Shown here in pieces: positions 28,162 to 37,112 of a DNA stretch of 40,440 nt. The DNA is taken from positions 1 to 40,440 of the forward strand of contig CANJWD010000009.1 in NCBI GenBank assembly GCA_947478475.1. Reading direction: 5' to 3'. Position 1 is the first letter of the stretch; every line of letters begins with the position of its first letter. Position numbers and translations under genes: made by a program. Below the pieces are notes generated by a model. It saw only the letters and a list, made by a program, of their open reading frames with translations, did not search any database and was not told the DNA's origin. The stretch is from Enterobacterales bacterium (GTDB lineage Bacteria > Pseudomonadota > Gammaproteobacteria > Enterobacterales > Enterobacteriaceae).

Positions 28162-28958
28162 ATCTCCAGGAATTACAGCAGCAGGAATTACAGCAGATAG
28201 TGCTGTGCTACGCGCTATTGCTGCCGCGATTTATCAGTTGCTTTATCATGTTGCCAGTGCTCAGTAAACAGGTGCTCGGTGGTGCACTGATCCGTAATGG
28301 TGTCTGTTGTTCACTGCTGCTTTTTGTCTGGCCACTGGTGGCAGATTCTTTCAATACAGCGATAACCGGGTGGGATCTGCTACTGCTTATCGGCAAAGAA
28401 ATTATTTTAGGCATAGTGATAGGTTTTATCGCTGCGATCCCTTTCTGGGCTGTTGAAGCCGCTGGATTTTTAATCGATAACCAGCGGGGCGCTACCATGG
28501 CCTCGGTACTGAATCCGGCGCTCGGCAGCCAGTCCAGCCCTGTTGGGCTATTTTTGACGCAAACTCTGATAACGCTGTTTTATTCTGGCGGTGCATTCTT
28601 AACCTTGCTCAGTGCGTTGTATCAGAGTTATGCCAGCTGGCCGGTAACGGCGTTTTTTCCGCAGCTGGGTGTACAATGGGTGGCATTTTTTTATGGTCAG
28701 TTTAACCAGATGCTCCGGCTCGCGCTCTTGCTGTCGGCACCCTTGCTGATAGCAATGTTTCTTGCTGAATTCGGTCTGGCGCTGATGGGCCGTTTTGCTC
28801 CCTCACTGAATGTATTTATTCTGGCAATGCCGATCAAAAGTGCTATCGCCAGCCTGTTGCTGGTGGTTTATATCAGTATCATGATGCGCTATGCGTTTGG
28901 TGCGGTACTGGGATCGATAGCGCCACTGGATCTATTGCGCCCGATGCTGGGGCTATGA
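28158..28958 (+). CDS. sctT: T3SS export apparatus protein SctT (YscT)
   Basis: SctT is the single-copy subunit of the SctRST export pore. The 266 residues (Yersinia 261) have about six membrane segments and the conserved GFLIDNQRGATMASVLNPAL segment (about 109-128). Codons 4-13 consist of an exact 15-bp duplication (QELQQ twice), which lengthens the N-terminus. The stop is followed by the repeated start region of sctU. Confidence 0.97.
   Translation: MNLQELQQQELQQIVLCYALLLPRFISCFIMLPVLSKQVLGGALIRNGVCCSLLLFVWPLVADSFNTAITGWDLLLLIGKEIILGIVIGFIAAIPFWAVEAAGFLIDNQRGATMASVLNPALGSQSSPVGLFLTQTLITLFYSGGAFLTLLSALYQSYASWPVTAFFPQLGVQWVAFFYGQFNQMLRLALLLSAPLLIAMFLAEFGLALMGRFAPSLNVFILAMPIKSAIASLLLVVYISIMMRYAFGAVLGSIAPLDLLRPMLGL
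28167..28196 (+). repeat. 15-bp exact tandem duplication in sctT codons 4-13
   Basis: CAGGAATTACAGCAG occurs twice (28167-28181 and 28182-28196). It stays in frame and encodes QELQQ twice, so one copy is probably an added N-terminal extension. Confidence 0.85.
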
Positions 28959-28959
28959 G

Positions 28960-29015
28960 ATGAGCGGAAAGAAATGAGCAGAGAGAAATGAGCGGAGAAA
29001 GATGAGCGGCGAAAA
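28960..29015 (+). repeat. Four 14-bp tandem copies of the sctU start, forming three mini-ORFs
   Basis: Units begin at 28960, 28974, 28988 and 29002, each opening ATGAGC followed by an A/G-rich octamer. The first three ATGs each open a frame of five codons plus TGA (MSGKK, MSREK, MSGER). Each TGA overlaps the next ATG as ATGA, and the fourth ATG is the real start of sctU. The array begins two bases after the sctT stop. Confidence 0.9.
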
Positions 29016-30045
29016 AACCGAAAACCCCACTGCAAAAAAAATCCGTGACGCCCGTAAAAAAGGCCGGGTTGTCAGCAGCAAAGAGGTAGTCTCGACAGCG
29101 CTGATCCTCTCACTGGCCTTTATGCTCATTGGCATGAGTGATGACTACCTGAAACATATCAGTCATCTCATCCTGCTGCCGGAAAAATCGCTGCATCTGC
29201 CCTTCAGCGCCGCCCTTAACCAGGTGTCAGAGAGCCTGATACAGGAACTGATCTATCTGGGCCTCCCTGTGCTCTGTGTCGCGGCGGTGGTTATCGTGCT
29301 GGCCCACATCGCCCAGTTCGGTCTGTTATTTAGCAGTGAATCCATCACACCCGATATCAAAAAAATAGACCCGCTGGCTGGCACCAAAAAAATATTTTCC
29401 GTTAAAAATTTGATGGAATTTATCAAATCGCTGCTGAAGGTCTCTTTTTTGTCGCTGCTGGTGTGGAGCATTATTCAGGGAAATTTGTCCAGTCTGCTTA
29501 ATCTGGCGGGTTGCGGCATGGGCTGCATCCTGCCAGTCACCGGCATGATGGTTAAACAGATGATGACAGTCTGTGCGCTCGGTTTTATTATCATCGCCAT
29601 TGCGGATTACGCCTTTGAACGCTACCAGCATCGCAGAGAGCTGCGCATGAGTAAGGACGAGGTGAAACGCGAATACCGGGAGACGGAAGGCAGCCCGGAG
29701 ATCAAAAGTAAACGGCGCCGTTTTCACCAGGAACTGCAAAACAGTACTATCCGTGCCAGTGTAAAACGTTCCTCTGTCATTGTTGCGAATCCCACGCATA
29801 TCGCCATTGGCATCCGTTACCTAAAGGGGGAGACACCGCTGCCGCTGATTACCCTGAAATATACGCAGACACAGGCACTGCTAGCCCGCAAAATGGCCAT
29901 GGAAGAGGGCATTCCGGTAGTGGAGCGCATACCGCTGGCGCGCGCACTCTGGCAGGATAGCACCGTCGATAACTACATCCCCGCTGAACTGATTGATCCT
30001 ATTGCCGAAGTGTTGCGCTGGCTGGAGGAACAGGCACTACAGTGA
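29002..30045 (+). CDS. sctU: T3SS autoprotease switch protein SctU (YscU)
   Basis: SctU has a four-helix membrane domain and a cytoplasmic domain whose self-cleavage permits the switch from needle to late substrates. The 347 residues (Yersinia 354) keep the cleavage motif NPTH with Asn263, the same residue number as in Yersinia, within VIVANPTHIAIGIRY. The N-terminal GEKTENPTAKKIRDARKKG and the linker SKDEVKREYRETEGSPEIK are typical. The start at 29002 is the last of four repeated ATGs and the only one in frame. Last gene of the plus-strand secretion unit. Confidence 0.98.
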   Translation: MSGEKTENPTAKKIRDARKKGRVVSSKEVVSTALILSLAFMLIGMSDDYLKHISHLILLPEKSLHLPFSAALNQVSESLIQELIYLGLPVLCVAAVVIVLAHIAQFGLLFSSESITPDIKKIDPLAGTKKIFSVKNLMEFIKSLLKVSFLSLLVWSIIQGNLSSLLNLAGCGMGCILPVTGMMVKQMMTVCALGFIIIAIADYAFERYQHRRELRMSKDEVKREYRETEGSPEIKSKRRRFHQELQNSTIRASVKRSSVIVANPTHIAIGIRYLKGETPLPLITLKYTQTQALLARKMAMEEGIPVVERIPLARALWQDSTVDNYIPAELIDPIAEVLRWLEEQALQ

Positions 30046-30060
30046 CTCGCAAATCGAGTT

Positions 30061-30088
30061 TTTGCATCCGGGAGCCGATAGTTATACT
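30061..30088 (+). promoter_or_regulatory. Possible sigma-70 promoter for ettA
   Basis: TTTGCA (30061-30066) and TATACT (30083-30088) are separated by 16 bp in the sctU-ettA gap. The -10 box is a good match and the -35 only moderate. It would give ettA its own transcript, independent of the secretion operon. Confidence 0.4.
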
Positions 30089-30171
30089 GTTGTCCGCCTG
30101 GACTCCGGATACTCACGCCCTACCCGCAGGTGGGGCCAACAACAACCCGTTATAGGAAGGTTTAAAACAAC

Positions 30172-31839
30172 GTGGCTCAATACGTCTATACCATGCACCG
30201 TGTCGGCAAGGTGGTACCGCCAAAACGTCATATTCTGAAAAATATTTCCTTAAGTTTCTTTCCTGGCGCCAAAATTGGCGTGCTGGGCCTCAATGGTGCC
30301 GGTAAATCTACGCTGCTGCGTATTATGGCGGGTATCGATAGCGATATTGAGGGTGAAGCGCGCCCTCTGCCTGGGCTAAAGATCGGTTATCTGCCACAGG
30401 AACCCCAGCTCGACTTGCAGCAAACCGTGCGCGAAGCGGTGGAAGAAGCCGTTACTGAGATCAAGCAGGCCCTGTTGCGGCTCGATGCAATTTACGCCGC
30501 CTATGCCGACCCGGACGCCGATTTTGACAAACTGGCACAGGAGCAGGGGAAGCTGGAAGCGTTGCTCCAGGCTCATGATGGCCATAACCTGGACAATCAG
30601 TTAGAGCGTGCCGCCGATGCACTACGCTTAGCCCCGTGGGAGGAAAAAATAGCGACACTGTCCGGTGGCGAGCGCAGGCGCGTCGCGCTCTGTCGTTTGC
30701 TGCTGGAAAAACCTGACATGCTGCTGCTGGATGAGCCGACAAACCATCTGGATGCTGAATCTGTCGCCTGGCTGGAGCGTTTCCTGCACGACTATCCGGG
30801 TACCGTGGTGGCCATTACCCATGATCGCTACTTCCTCGATAACGTCGCCGGCTGGATCCTGGAGCTGGATCGCGGAGAGGGCATCCCCTGGGAGGGTAAT
30901 TACTCTTCCTGGCTGGAACAAAAAGATGCCCGCCTGGCACAGGAAGCTTCCAGCGAAGCGGCCCGGCGTAAATCCATCGCCACTGAACTGGAGTGGGTGC
31001 GCCAGAATCCCAAAGGCCGCCAGGCCAAAGGTAAGGCCCGTCTGGCGCGCTTTGAAGAGCTGAACGCGGTGGAATACCAGAAACGCAATGAAACCAGTGA
31101 ACTCTTCATTCCGCCCGGGCCACGCCTCGGTGACAAAGTCGTGGAAGTGACGCACCTCAGCAAGTCATACGGTTCTCGTTTATTGATTGAGGATCTCTCC
31201 TTTTCTGTTCCTAAAGGGGCGATTGTTGGAATTATTGGGCCTAATGGTGCCGGTAAATCGACCCTGTTCCGTATGCTGTCAGGTCAGGAGAGCCCGGATT
31301 CGGGATCCATTTCCCTCGGCGACAGTGTACGTATAGCCAGTGTTGATCAGTTCCGCGACGGCATGGATGGCAGTAAAACTGTCTGGGAAGAGATCTCCGG
31401 TGGTCAGGAGATGATCAGGATTGGTAACTTCGAATTACCGAGCCGCGCTTATGTCGGGCGTTTCAACTTCAAGGGTGTTGATCAGGGTAAACGGGTCGGC
31501 GAACTCTCTGGCGGGGAACGCGGCCGGTTGCATCTGGCCAAACTACTGCAGGCCGGTGGCAATCTGTTACTGCTTGATGAGCCAACGAATGATCTGGATA
31601 TTGAAACGCTGCGGGCTCTGGAAAACGCCCTGCTGGAGTTTCCAGGCTGTGCGATGGTTATCTCTCATGATCGCTGGTTTCTCGACCGTATTGCCAGCCA
31701 TATTCTTGACTATCAGGATGAGGGCAATGTGGCCTTCTTTGAAGGTAATTTTACCGAATATGAAGAGTGGAAAAAACGCACACTGGGGGCCGCCGCCGTG
31801 GAGCCGCACCGTATCAGATACAAAAAAATGACCCGATAG
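30172..31839 (+). CDS. ettA: Energy-dependent translational throttle EttA (ABC-F)
   Basis: EttA binds the ribosomal E site and gates entry into elongation according to ATP/ADP ratio. At 555 residues it equals the E. coli length, with near-identical blocks. It has two ABC domains (P-loops GLNGAGKST near residue 39 and GPNGAGKST near residue 356), LSGGE signatures, DEPTNHLD and DEPTNDLD, and the inter-domain linker. The start is GTG. In E. coli it neighbours slt and nadR; here the secretion cluster is upstream and radA converges on it. Confidence 0.97.
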   Translation: MAQYVYTMHRVGKVVPPKRHILKNISLSFFPGAKIGVLGLNGAGKSTLLRIMAGIDSDIEGEARPLPGLKIGYLPQEPQLDLQQTVREAVEEAVTEIKQALLRLDAIYAAYADPDADFDKLAQEQGKLEALLQAHDGHNLDNQLERAADALRLAPWEEKIATLSGGERRRVALCRLLLEKPDMLLLDEPTNHLDAESVAWLERFLHDYPGTVVAITHDRYFLDNVAGWILELDRGEGIPWEGNYSSWLEQKDARLAQEASSEAARRKSIATELEWVRQNPKGRQAKGKARLARFEELNAVEYQKRNETSELFIPPGPRLGDKVVEVTHLSKSYGSRLLIEDLSFSVPKGAIVGIIGPNGAGKSTLFRMLSGQESPDSGSISLGDSVRIASVDQFRDGMDGSKTVWEEISGGQEMIRIGNFELPSRAYVGRFNFKGVDQGKRVGELSGGERGRLHLAKLLQAGGNLLLLDEPTNDLDIETLRALENALLEFPGCAMVISHDRWFLDRIASHILDYQDEGNVAFFEGNFTEYEEWKKRTLGAAAVEPHRIRYKKMTR

Positions 31840-31896
31840 TTTTACCCCCGCTTTTCAGGCGCTACGGACGCGGCTCATCAGGAGTCGGGTGGTTTA

Positions 31897-33276
31897 TTAC
31901 ATCGAATCCAGCAGCATCAGCGCGTCCGCCAGCTTTTTTACACCGGAGACCTGCATACCTGAGATAGCTATTTTTGGCATATTGGCGAAGGGCACGATCG
32001 CACGTTTGAAGCCATGTTTGCTGGCCTCGGCGAGGCGCTCCTGCCCGCTGGGAACCGGGCGAATTTCGCCCGACAGCCCCACTTCACCAAATACAACCAA
32101 ATCCTGTGGCAACGGCTGATCACGCAGACTGGAGAGCAGTGATAACAGCAGCGCCAGATCGGCGCTGGTCTCCGTTACCTTCACCCCGCCGACCACATTG
32201 ACAAAAACATCCCGCTCTGCGAGAGGTACTCCTCCATGGCGATGCAGTACAGCCAGCAAAATGGCGAGACGATTCTGCTCAAGGCCAACCGCAACGCGCC
32301 TCGGATTAGCCATCACGGAACTGTCCACCAGCGCCTGGATCTCCAGCAGCAGCGGGCGCGTTCCTTCCCACAGCACTGTTACCGCGCTGCCGGCAGTCAT
32401 GGCATCACCCCGGCTGAGAAAAATAGCCGAAGGATTACTCACTTCCAGCAGACCCTGCCCGGTCATGGCAAAGACGCCCAGTTCATTCACCGCCCCAAAA
32501 CGGTTTTTGTGACTGCGCAGGGTCCGGAAGCGCGAATCGGCGTCCCCTTCCAGCATCACTGAGCAGTCGATGCAATGTTCCAGTACTCTCGGGCCCGCCA
32601 GTGCGCCATCCTTAGTGACATGCCCTACCATGATGAGTGCCACTCCGGTGGTTTTGGCAAAGCGTGTCAGCCAGGCGGCACATTCCCGTACCTGAGCTAC
32701 AGTGCCAGGTGAAGAGGGAATGTCTGCCATATGCATAACCTGTATGGAATCGATCACCATCAGCCGTGGCTGCTCCTGCTCGGCAATCAGACAGATATGT
32801 TCGATACTGGTTTCAGAGAGCATATTGACATTCGTGGTGGGCAGCCCAAGGCGATGGGCGCGCAGGGCGACCTGTTGCAGGGACTCTTCACCGGTGACAT
32901 ACAGGGTTCTCATCTGCCCGGAGAGCCGACAAAGTACCTGCAATAACAGTGTACTTTTACCCGCTCCCGGGCTGCCACCGATCAAAATGGCACTGCCAGG
33001 CACGACGCCGCCGCCCAGGACGCGGTCAAATTCCAATAATCCGCTGGAAAAACGTGGCTGCGCTGCCAGGTTGATATCGCTGAGTTTCTGTACCTGGCCC
33101 CTGTCACCGCTTCCGGCGAAGCCACTAAAACGTTCACTACGCCGGTCTGCGGCGGGCGCCGTTGGCACGTCGTTAATCGCGTTCCAGGCATGACAGGCTG
33201 TGCACTGCCCCTGCCAGCGCGGATAAACGCTACCGCACTGATTACAGGCAAATGCCCGTTTTGCCGTTCTGGCCAT
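31897..33276 (-). CDS. radA: DNA repair protein RadA
   Basis: RadA (Sms) promotes branch migration in recombination. The 459 residues (E. coli 460) show an N-terminal C4 zinc finger (CNQC and CTAC), a RecA-like core with P-loop GGSPGAGKST (about 98), the KNRFG motif (about 256) and a Lon-protease-like C-terminal domain. Two adjacent ATGs exist; the second (33276) has GAGG five bases upstream and is preferred. In E. coli serB precedes radA; serB is absent here. Confidence 0.97.
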   Translation of the reverse strand: MARTAKRAFACNQCGSVYPRWQGQCTACHAWNAINDVPTAPAADRRSERFSGFAGSGDRGQVQKLSDINLAAQPRFSSGLLEFDRVLGGGVVPGSAILIGGSPGAGKSTLLLQVLCRLSGQMRTLYVTGEESLQQVALRAHRLGLPTTNVNMLSETSIEHICLIAEQEQPRLMVIDSIQVMHMADIPSSPGTVAQVRECAAWLTRFAKTTGVALIMVGHVTKDGALAGPRVLEHCIDCSVMLEGDADSRFRTLRSHKNRFGAVNELGVFAMTGQGLLEVSNPSAIFLSRGDAMTAGSAVTVLWEGTRPLLLEIQALVDSSVMANPRRVAVGLEQNRLAILLAVLHRHGGVPLAERDVFVNVVGGVKVTETSADLALLLSLLSSLRDQPLPQDLVVFGEVGLSGEIRPVPSGQERLAEASKHGFKRAIVPFANMPKIAISGMQVSGVKKLADALMLLDSM

Positions 33277-33512
33277 CATTACCTCAAAAACATTAGCTCA
33301 ATCACTTCAAAAAAATCAGCTCAAAATTAAATCAAAATGGCCCGTCAACGTCTGTGTGCTCCAGGCCCGCGGCGGCAGTGCACGATAGTTAAGTCCGGGC
33401 GGCGATCAGGCGCCATCATAAAAAAATACCGGCGCTGTATAAAGCGTTATATTAGGCAGTCGTCAGCCTTGCTGGCAATGCTAAACATCGCTCAAACAGG
33501 ACAGAAAAAACT

Positions 33513-34181
33513 ATGGCGCCGAGCAAACCAAAACTTCGACTGCATAAAACCGTTATTCTGTTAATTTGTTTTGCATTAATCGTTTGCCTTATGCAGGGCA
33601 CGTCCTATTTTAGCCTGAGCCATCAGCTGGCGCGTTCCGGGCAGCTCGAAGAGCTGGCGCAGACGCTGGCCAGACAAGTCGCTTTTAGCCTGACGTCGGT
33701 GATGAACAACGGCGATAATGACAATATTGACAGTGAACAGGTTAACATCATTCTGAATCAGCTGACGAACAACAGCCGCATTCTGGACGCTACTGTCTAT
33801 CAGACAGACGGCACTCTGGTGGCGCGCGCCGGCGAACAGGTCAAAATACGCGATCGGCTGGCGCTTGATGGTAAACGGCCGGGCAGTTATTTCAATCATC
33901 AGATCGTTGAAATTATCCCTGGCAAAAAGGGCCCTGGCGGTTTTTTACGGCTGACGCTCGATACCCATGTGCTGGCAACGGAATCGAGGCAGGTTGATAA
34001 CACCACCAGTCTGCTCCGTCTGATGTTACTGCTTGCACTGGCGGTGGGAATTGTTCTCGCCCAGACACTCCTGCATCATCGCCGCAGTCGCTGGCAGCAG
34101 TCGCCCTATCTGCTAACAGCGAATAGCGAGCTTAAGGAAGAAGAAGATGAGCGCGAAACTGAAACGACCACGAAATCCTAA
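33513..34181 (+). CDS. ytjB: Membrane protein YtjB (Smp)
   Basis: YtjB is an inner-membrane protein of unknown function, formerly Smp, conserved beside serB in enterics. The 222 residues (E. coli 214) have a first membrane segment at about 13-31 and a second at about 163-187. Between them is a periplasmic domain ([38 protein letters not shown]). The C-terminal tail is acidic and hydrophilic. Its end overlaps the convergent deoD stop by four bases. serB and lplA, its usual neighbours, are missing. Confidence 0.93.
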   Translation: MAPSKPKLRLHKTVILLICFALIVCLMQGTSYFSLSHQLARSGQLEELAQTLARQVAFSLTSVMNNGDNDNIDSEQVNIILNQLTNNSRILDATVYQTDGTLVARAGEQVKIRDRLALDGKRPGSYFNHQIVEIIPGKKGPGGFLRLTLDTHVLATESRQVDNTTSLLRLMLLLALAVGIVLAQTLLHHRRSRWQQSPYLLTANSELKEEEDERETETTTKS

Positions 34182-34897
34182 TCGGCATCCCCCAGCAGAA
34201 CCGATTCGAGGGCAATCACTATCATATCGCTGAAGGTGTTCTCGCGCTCTTTATGGGCTGTCTGTTGATTAGTCGCGATATGATCGGAAACGGTGCAAAT
34301 AGCCAGCGCCCTGGCGCCAAATTCCGCGGCCACGGCATAGATACCGGCGGCTTCCATTTCAACCCCAACGATACCGTAGCGTTCCATTACCTTAAACATC
34401 TGCGTGTCCGGGGTGTAAAACAGATCACTGGAAAACAGGTTCCCGACACGGACTGGAATAGCATGGGCTTTCGCCGCAGCAACAGCATGACAAAGCAGGG
34501 AAAAATCGGCAATGGCAGCGTAATCGTATCCCTTAAAACGTATACGATTGACGTTAGAATCGGTACAGGCCCCCATACCGATAACCACGTCACGCAGTTT
34601 GATATCGCTGCGTACCGCGCCACAGGTTCCAACCCGGATAATTTTTTTGACGTCAAAATCGGTGATTAACTCTTTGACATAAATGGAACAGGAGGGAATA
34701 CCCATACCATGGCCCATTACGGATATCTTACGCCCCTGATAATGGCCGGTAAATCCCAGCATGCCACGCACATTATTGACTTCACGTACTTCCTGCAGGA
34801 AGGTTTCAGCAATGTATTTTGCCCGGAGCGGATCCCCTGGCATCAGTACAACATCTGCAAAGTCACCCCGTTTTGCATTGATATGCGGTGTTGCCAT
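34178..34897 (-). CDS. deoD: Purine nucleoside phosphorylase DeoD
   Basis: DeoD splits purine (deoxy)ribonucleosides with phosphate to base plus (deoxy)ribose-1-phosphate. At 239 residues it equals E. coli. The opening [20 protein letters not shown], the glycine-rich [17 protein letters not shown], the substrate region [20 protein letters not shown] and the catalytic Asp in ICTVSDHI are intact. It is the last gene of the deo operon, 89 bp after deoB. Confidence 0.98.
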   Translation of the reverse strand: MATPHINAKRGDFADVVLMPGDPLRAKYIAETFLQEVREVNNVRGMLGFTGHYQGRKISVMGHGMGIPSCSIYVKELITDFDVKKIIRVGTCGAVRSDIKLRDVVIGMGACTDSNVNRIRFKGYDYAAIADFSLLCHAVAAAKAHAIPVRVGNLFSSDLFYTPDTQMFKVMERYGIVGVEMEAAGIYAVAAEFGARALAICTVSDHIATNQQTAHKERENTFSDMIVIALESVLLGDAD

Positions 34898-34986
34898 GAT
34901 AACTCGTTCCTTTCAGACAATTGATAAAGACTCTTAAGCGCCGGCTGATAGCCGCCGACATTATTGCATCTGTTTTCATTACAAAA

Positions 34987-36210
34987 TTATAACATAGATT
35001 CTCCATATGCCATGGAGGATAAACCAAAATAGCGGGCAACGGTCTGACCGATATCAGCAAACGTTTTACGGTGCCCCAGCGCCTGTGGGGTGATATGCGG
35101 GCCATACATTAGCACCGGAATATATTCGCGCGTATGATCACAGCCCGGCCAGCTGGGATCGCATCCGTGATCGGCAGTCAGGATAAGAATGTCATCCTGC
35201 TGCACCAGTTGTAACATTTCTGGTAACCGGCTATCGAACTGTTCCAGTGCGCGTGCGTAACCGGCGATATCCCGGCGATGGCCATAAGACGAGTCAAAAT
35301 CGACAAAATTAGTAAAGACAATGGTATTGTCACCTGCCTGTTTTATCTCACTGAGTGTCACATCAAACAGTGCCTCAAGGCCTGTCGCCTTCACTTTTTT
35401 AGTAATACCGCTATTGGCATAGATATCCGCTATCTTGCCGACAGAGACCACCTGGCCACCTTTTTCGTCAGTCAGTTTTTTCAGCACTGTCGGTGCGGGC
35501 GGTTCTACTGCCAGATCGTGGCGATTACCACTGCGCTGAAAATTCGTTGCACTGCTCCCGATAAAGGGGCGCGCGATAACCCGGCCGATGTTGTAACCAC
35601 CGCTGGTTAGCTCTTCACGGGCGATTTCACACAATTCATAGAGACGCTGCAGGCCAAAAGTGCCTTCATGGGCCGCTATCTGGAATACTGAATCTGCGGA
35701 GGTATAGAAAATCGGTTTCCCGGTTTTCATGTGTTCTTCGCCCAGTTTTTCTAAAATCACCGTACCGGAAGCGTGACAGTTACCCAAAAATCCAGGCAAA
35801 TTAGCACGCTCTACCAGTTTATCCAGCAGTGGCTGCGGAAAGCTGTTTTCGTGATCTTTAAAGTACCCCCAGTCGAATAAAACGGGTACACCGGCTATTT
35901 CCCAGTGGCCGGACGGAGTGTCCTTAGCGGAAGAGAGCTCACTGGCATAGCCCCATGCAGCGATAAGTTCCGCCTCTCTGTCCATCCCTGCGGGAAAGCG
36001 TCCGCAGGCGGCCTCGGCAGCCCTTCCCAGGCCCAACCGGCTCAGGTTAGGCAGCGTTAACGGGCCGTGGCGCCCGCTATTCGCCCCGGCACGCTGACAG
36101 GCATCGGCGATATGGCCCAGTGTATTAGCGCCACTGTCCCCAAACTGCGCAGCGTCGCCACTGGCACCGATACCAAGGGAGTCTAATACCATAATAAATA
36201 TACGTTTCAT
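34987..36210 (-). CDS. deoB: Phosphopentomutase DeoB
   Basis: DeoB converts (deoxy)ribose-1-phosphate to the 5-phosphate, linking nucleoside breakdown to DeoC. From the ATG at 36210 it has 407 residues, as in E. coli ([20 protein letters not shown]); the open frame extends upstream to 36243 but that extension has no family match. Metal-site segments include VLDSLGIG near the N-terminus, [14 protein letters not shown] with the catalytic Thr region, and [10 protein letters not shown] near the C-terminus. It follows deoC directly, where deoA normally intervenes. Confidence 0.97.
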   Translation of the reverse strand: MKRIFIMVLDSLGIGASGDAAQFGDSGANTLGHIADACQRAGANSGRHGPLTLPNLSRLGLGRAAEAACGRFPAGMDREAELIAAWGYASELSSAKDTPSGHWEIAGVPVLFDWGYFKDHENSFPQPLLDKLVERANLPGFLGNCHASGTVILEKLGEEHMKTGKPIFYTSADSVFQIAAHEGTFGLQRLYELCEIAREELTSGGYNIGRVIARPFIGSSATNFQRSGNRHDLAVEPPAPTVLKKLTDEKGGQVVSVGKIADIYANSGITKKVKATGLEALFDVTLSEIKQAGDNTIVFTNFVDFDSSYGHRRDIAGYARALEQFDSRLPEMLQLVQQDDILILTADHGCDPSWPGCDHTREYIPVLMYGPHITPQALGHRKTFADIGQTVARYFGLSSMAYGESML

Positions 36211-36239
36211 CATTTTTTCTCGCGTTTTTTTGCGTTCTA

Positions 36240-37019
36240 TCAATACGTCATAGTCCGGCCATCAGGCTGATAAGTAAGCGTTGTCAGCAAACTTTCCAGC
36301 AACCCGGAAGCACCAAAACGGAAATGGCGCGGATCTGCCCATTTTTTTCCCATAATATCGTCAGTCAGCTGTAAAAATTGTGCGGCGTCCTGGGTGGTAC
36401 GCACGCCACCGGCCGCCTTAAAGCCAACTCGATCGCTCGCATTCTGATCACGGATAACCGACAGGATAATCTGTGCACTGGCCAGTGTGGCATTGACGGC
36501 AACTTTACCTGTTGACGTTTTAATAAAGTCAGCACCCGCATGAATGGCTATTTCGGTTGCCTGACGGATCAAAAAAGGGTGTTGTAGCGCGCCCGTTTCG
36601 ATAATGACTTTGAGCAAAACACCGGCCGCCGCGCAGGCCTCCTTGCAGGCTTTTACCAGCGCAAAGCCAATTTCATCGTTACCTGCCATTAAAGCCCGCC
36701 AGGGAAAAACAAGATCCACTTCATCAGCGCCCGAGGCAATTGCGCCATCTGTTTCGGCCAGTGCAAGAGCGATATCAGCCGCGCCATGAGGGAAATTGGT
36801 TACCGTTGCAATGCGTATCAGGGGTGTCCCCTGTTCACGCAACGCAGTGCGAGCGAGGGAAATAAAACGTGGGTAGATACAGACTGCGGCCGTATTGCCC
36901 GCAGGGCTTTTTGCCTGGTGGCAGAGCCTGATTATTGTGTTCCCGGTGTCGTCATCATTCAGGGTGGTTAAATCCATCAGCTGCAGGGCGCGCAATGCCA
37001 TAGCAGTTAAAGCGGTCAT
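36240..37019 (-). CDS. deoC: Deoxyribose-phosphate aldolase DeoC
   Basis: DeoC cleaves 2-deoxyribose-5-phosphate to acetaldehyde and glyceraldehyde-3-phosphate. At 259 residues it equals E. coli. The Schiff-base lysine lies in [11 protein letters not shown] (about 167) and the second active lysine in [10 protein letters not shown] (about 201). AGGAG is eight bases before the ATG. It heads deoC-deoB-deoD on the minus strand, preceded by the transporter gene. Confidence 0.98.
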   Translation of the reverse strand: MTALTAMALRALQLMDLTTLNDDDTGNTIIRLCHQAKSPAGNTAAVCIYPRFISLARTALREQGTPLIRIATVTNFPHGAADIALALAETDGAIASGADEVDLVFPWRALMAGNDEIGFALVKACKEACAAAGVLLKVIIETGALQHPFLIRQATEIAIHAGADFIKTSTGKVAVNATLASAQIILSVIRDQNASDRVGFKAAGGVRTTQDAAQFLQLTDDIMGKKWADPRHFRFGASGLLESLLTTLTYQPDGRTMTY

Positions 37020-37049
37020 TTAAGAAGCTCCTGTGGTCTGGACGCTCAA

Positions 37050-37080
37050 ACCGTGCCCGTAAAATACACGAATGCACGGT
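37050..37080. repeat. 7-bp inverted repeat between transporter gene and deoC
   Basis: ACCGTGC (37050-37056) and GCACGGT (37074-37080) flank 17 bases in the 93-bp gap before deoC. There is no T run, so it is not a clear terminator. It may be a regulatory hairpin or an operator half-site pair; this is not established. Confidence 0.35.
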
Positions 37081-37112
37081 CGATTTTGGGTATCAATTGG
37101 GTATAAATTGAA

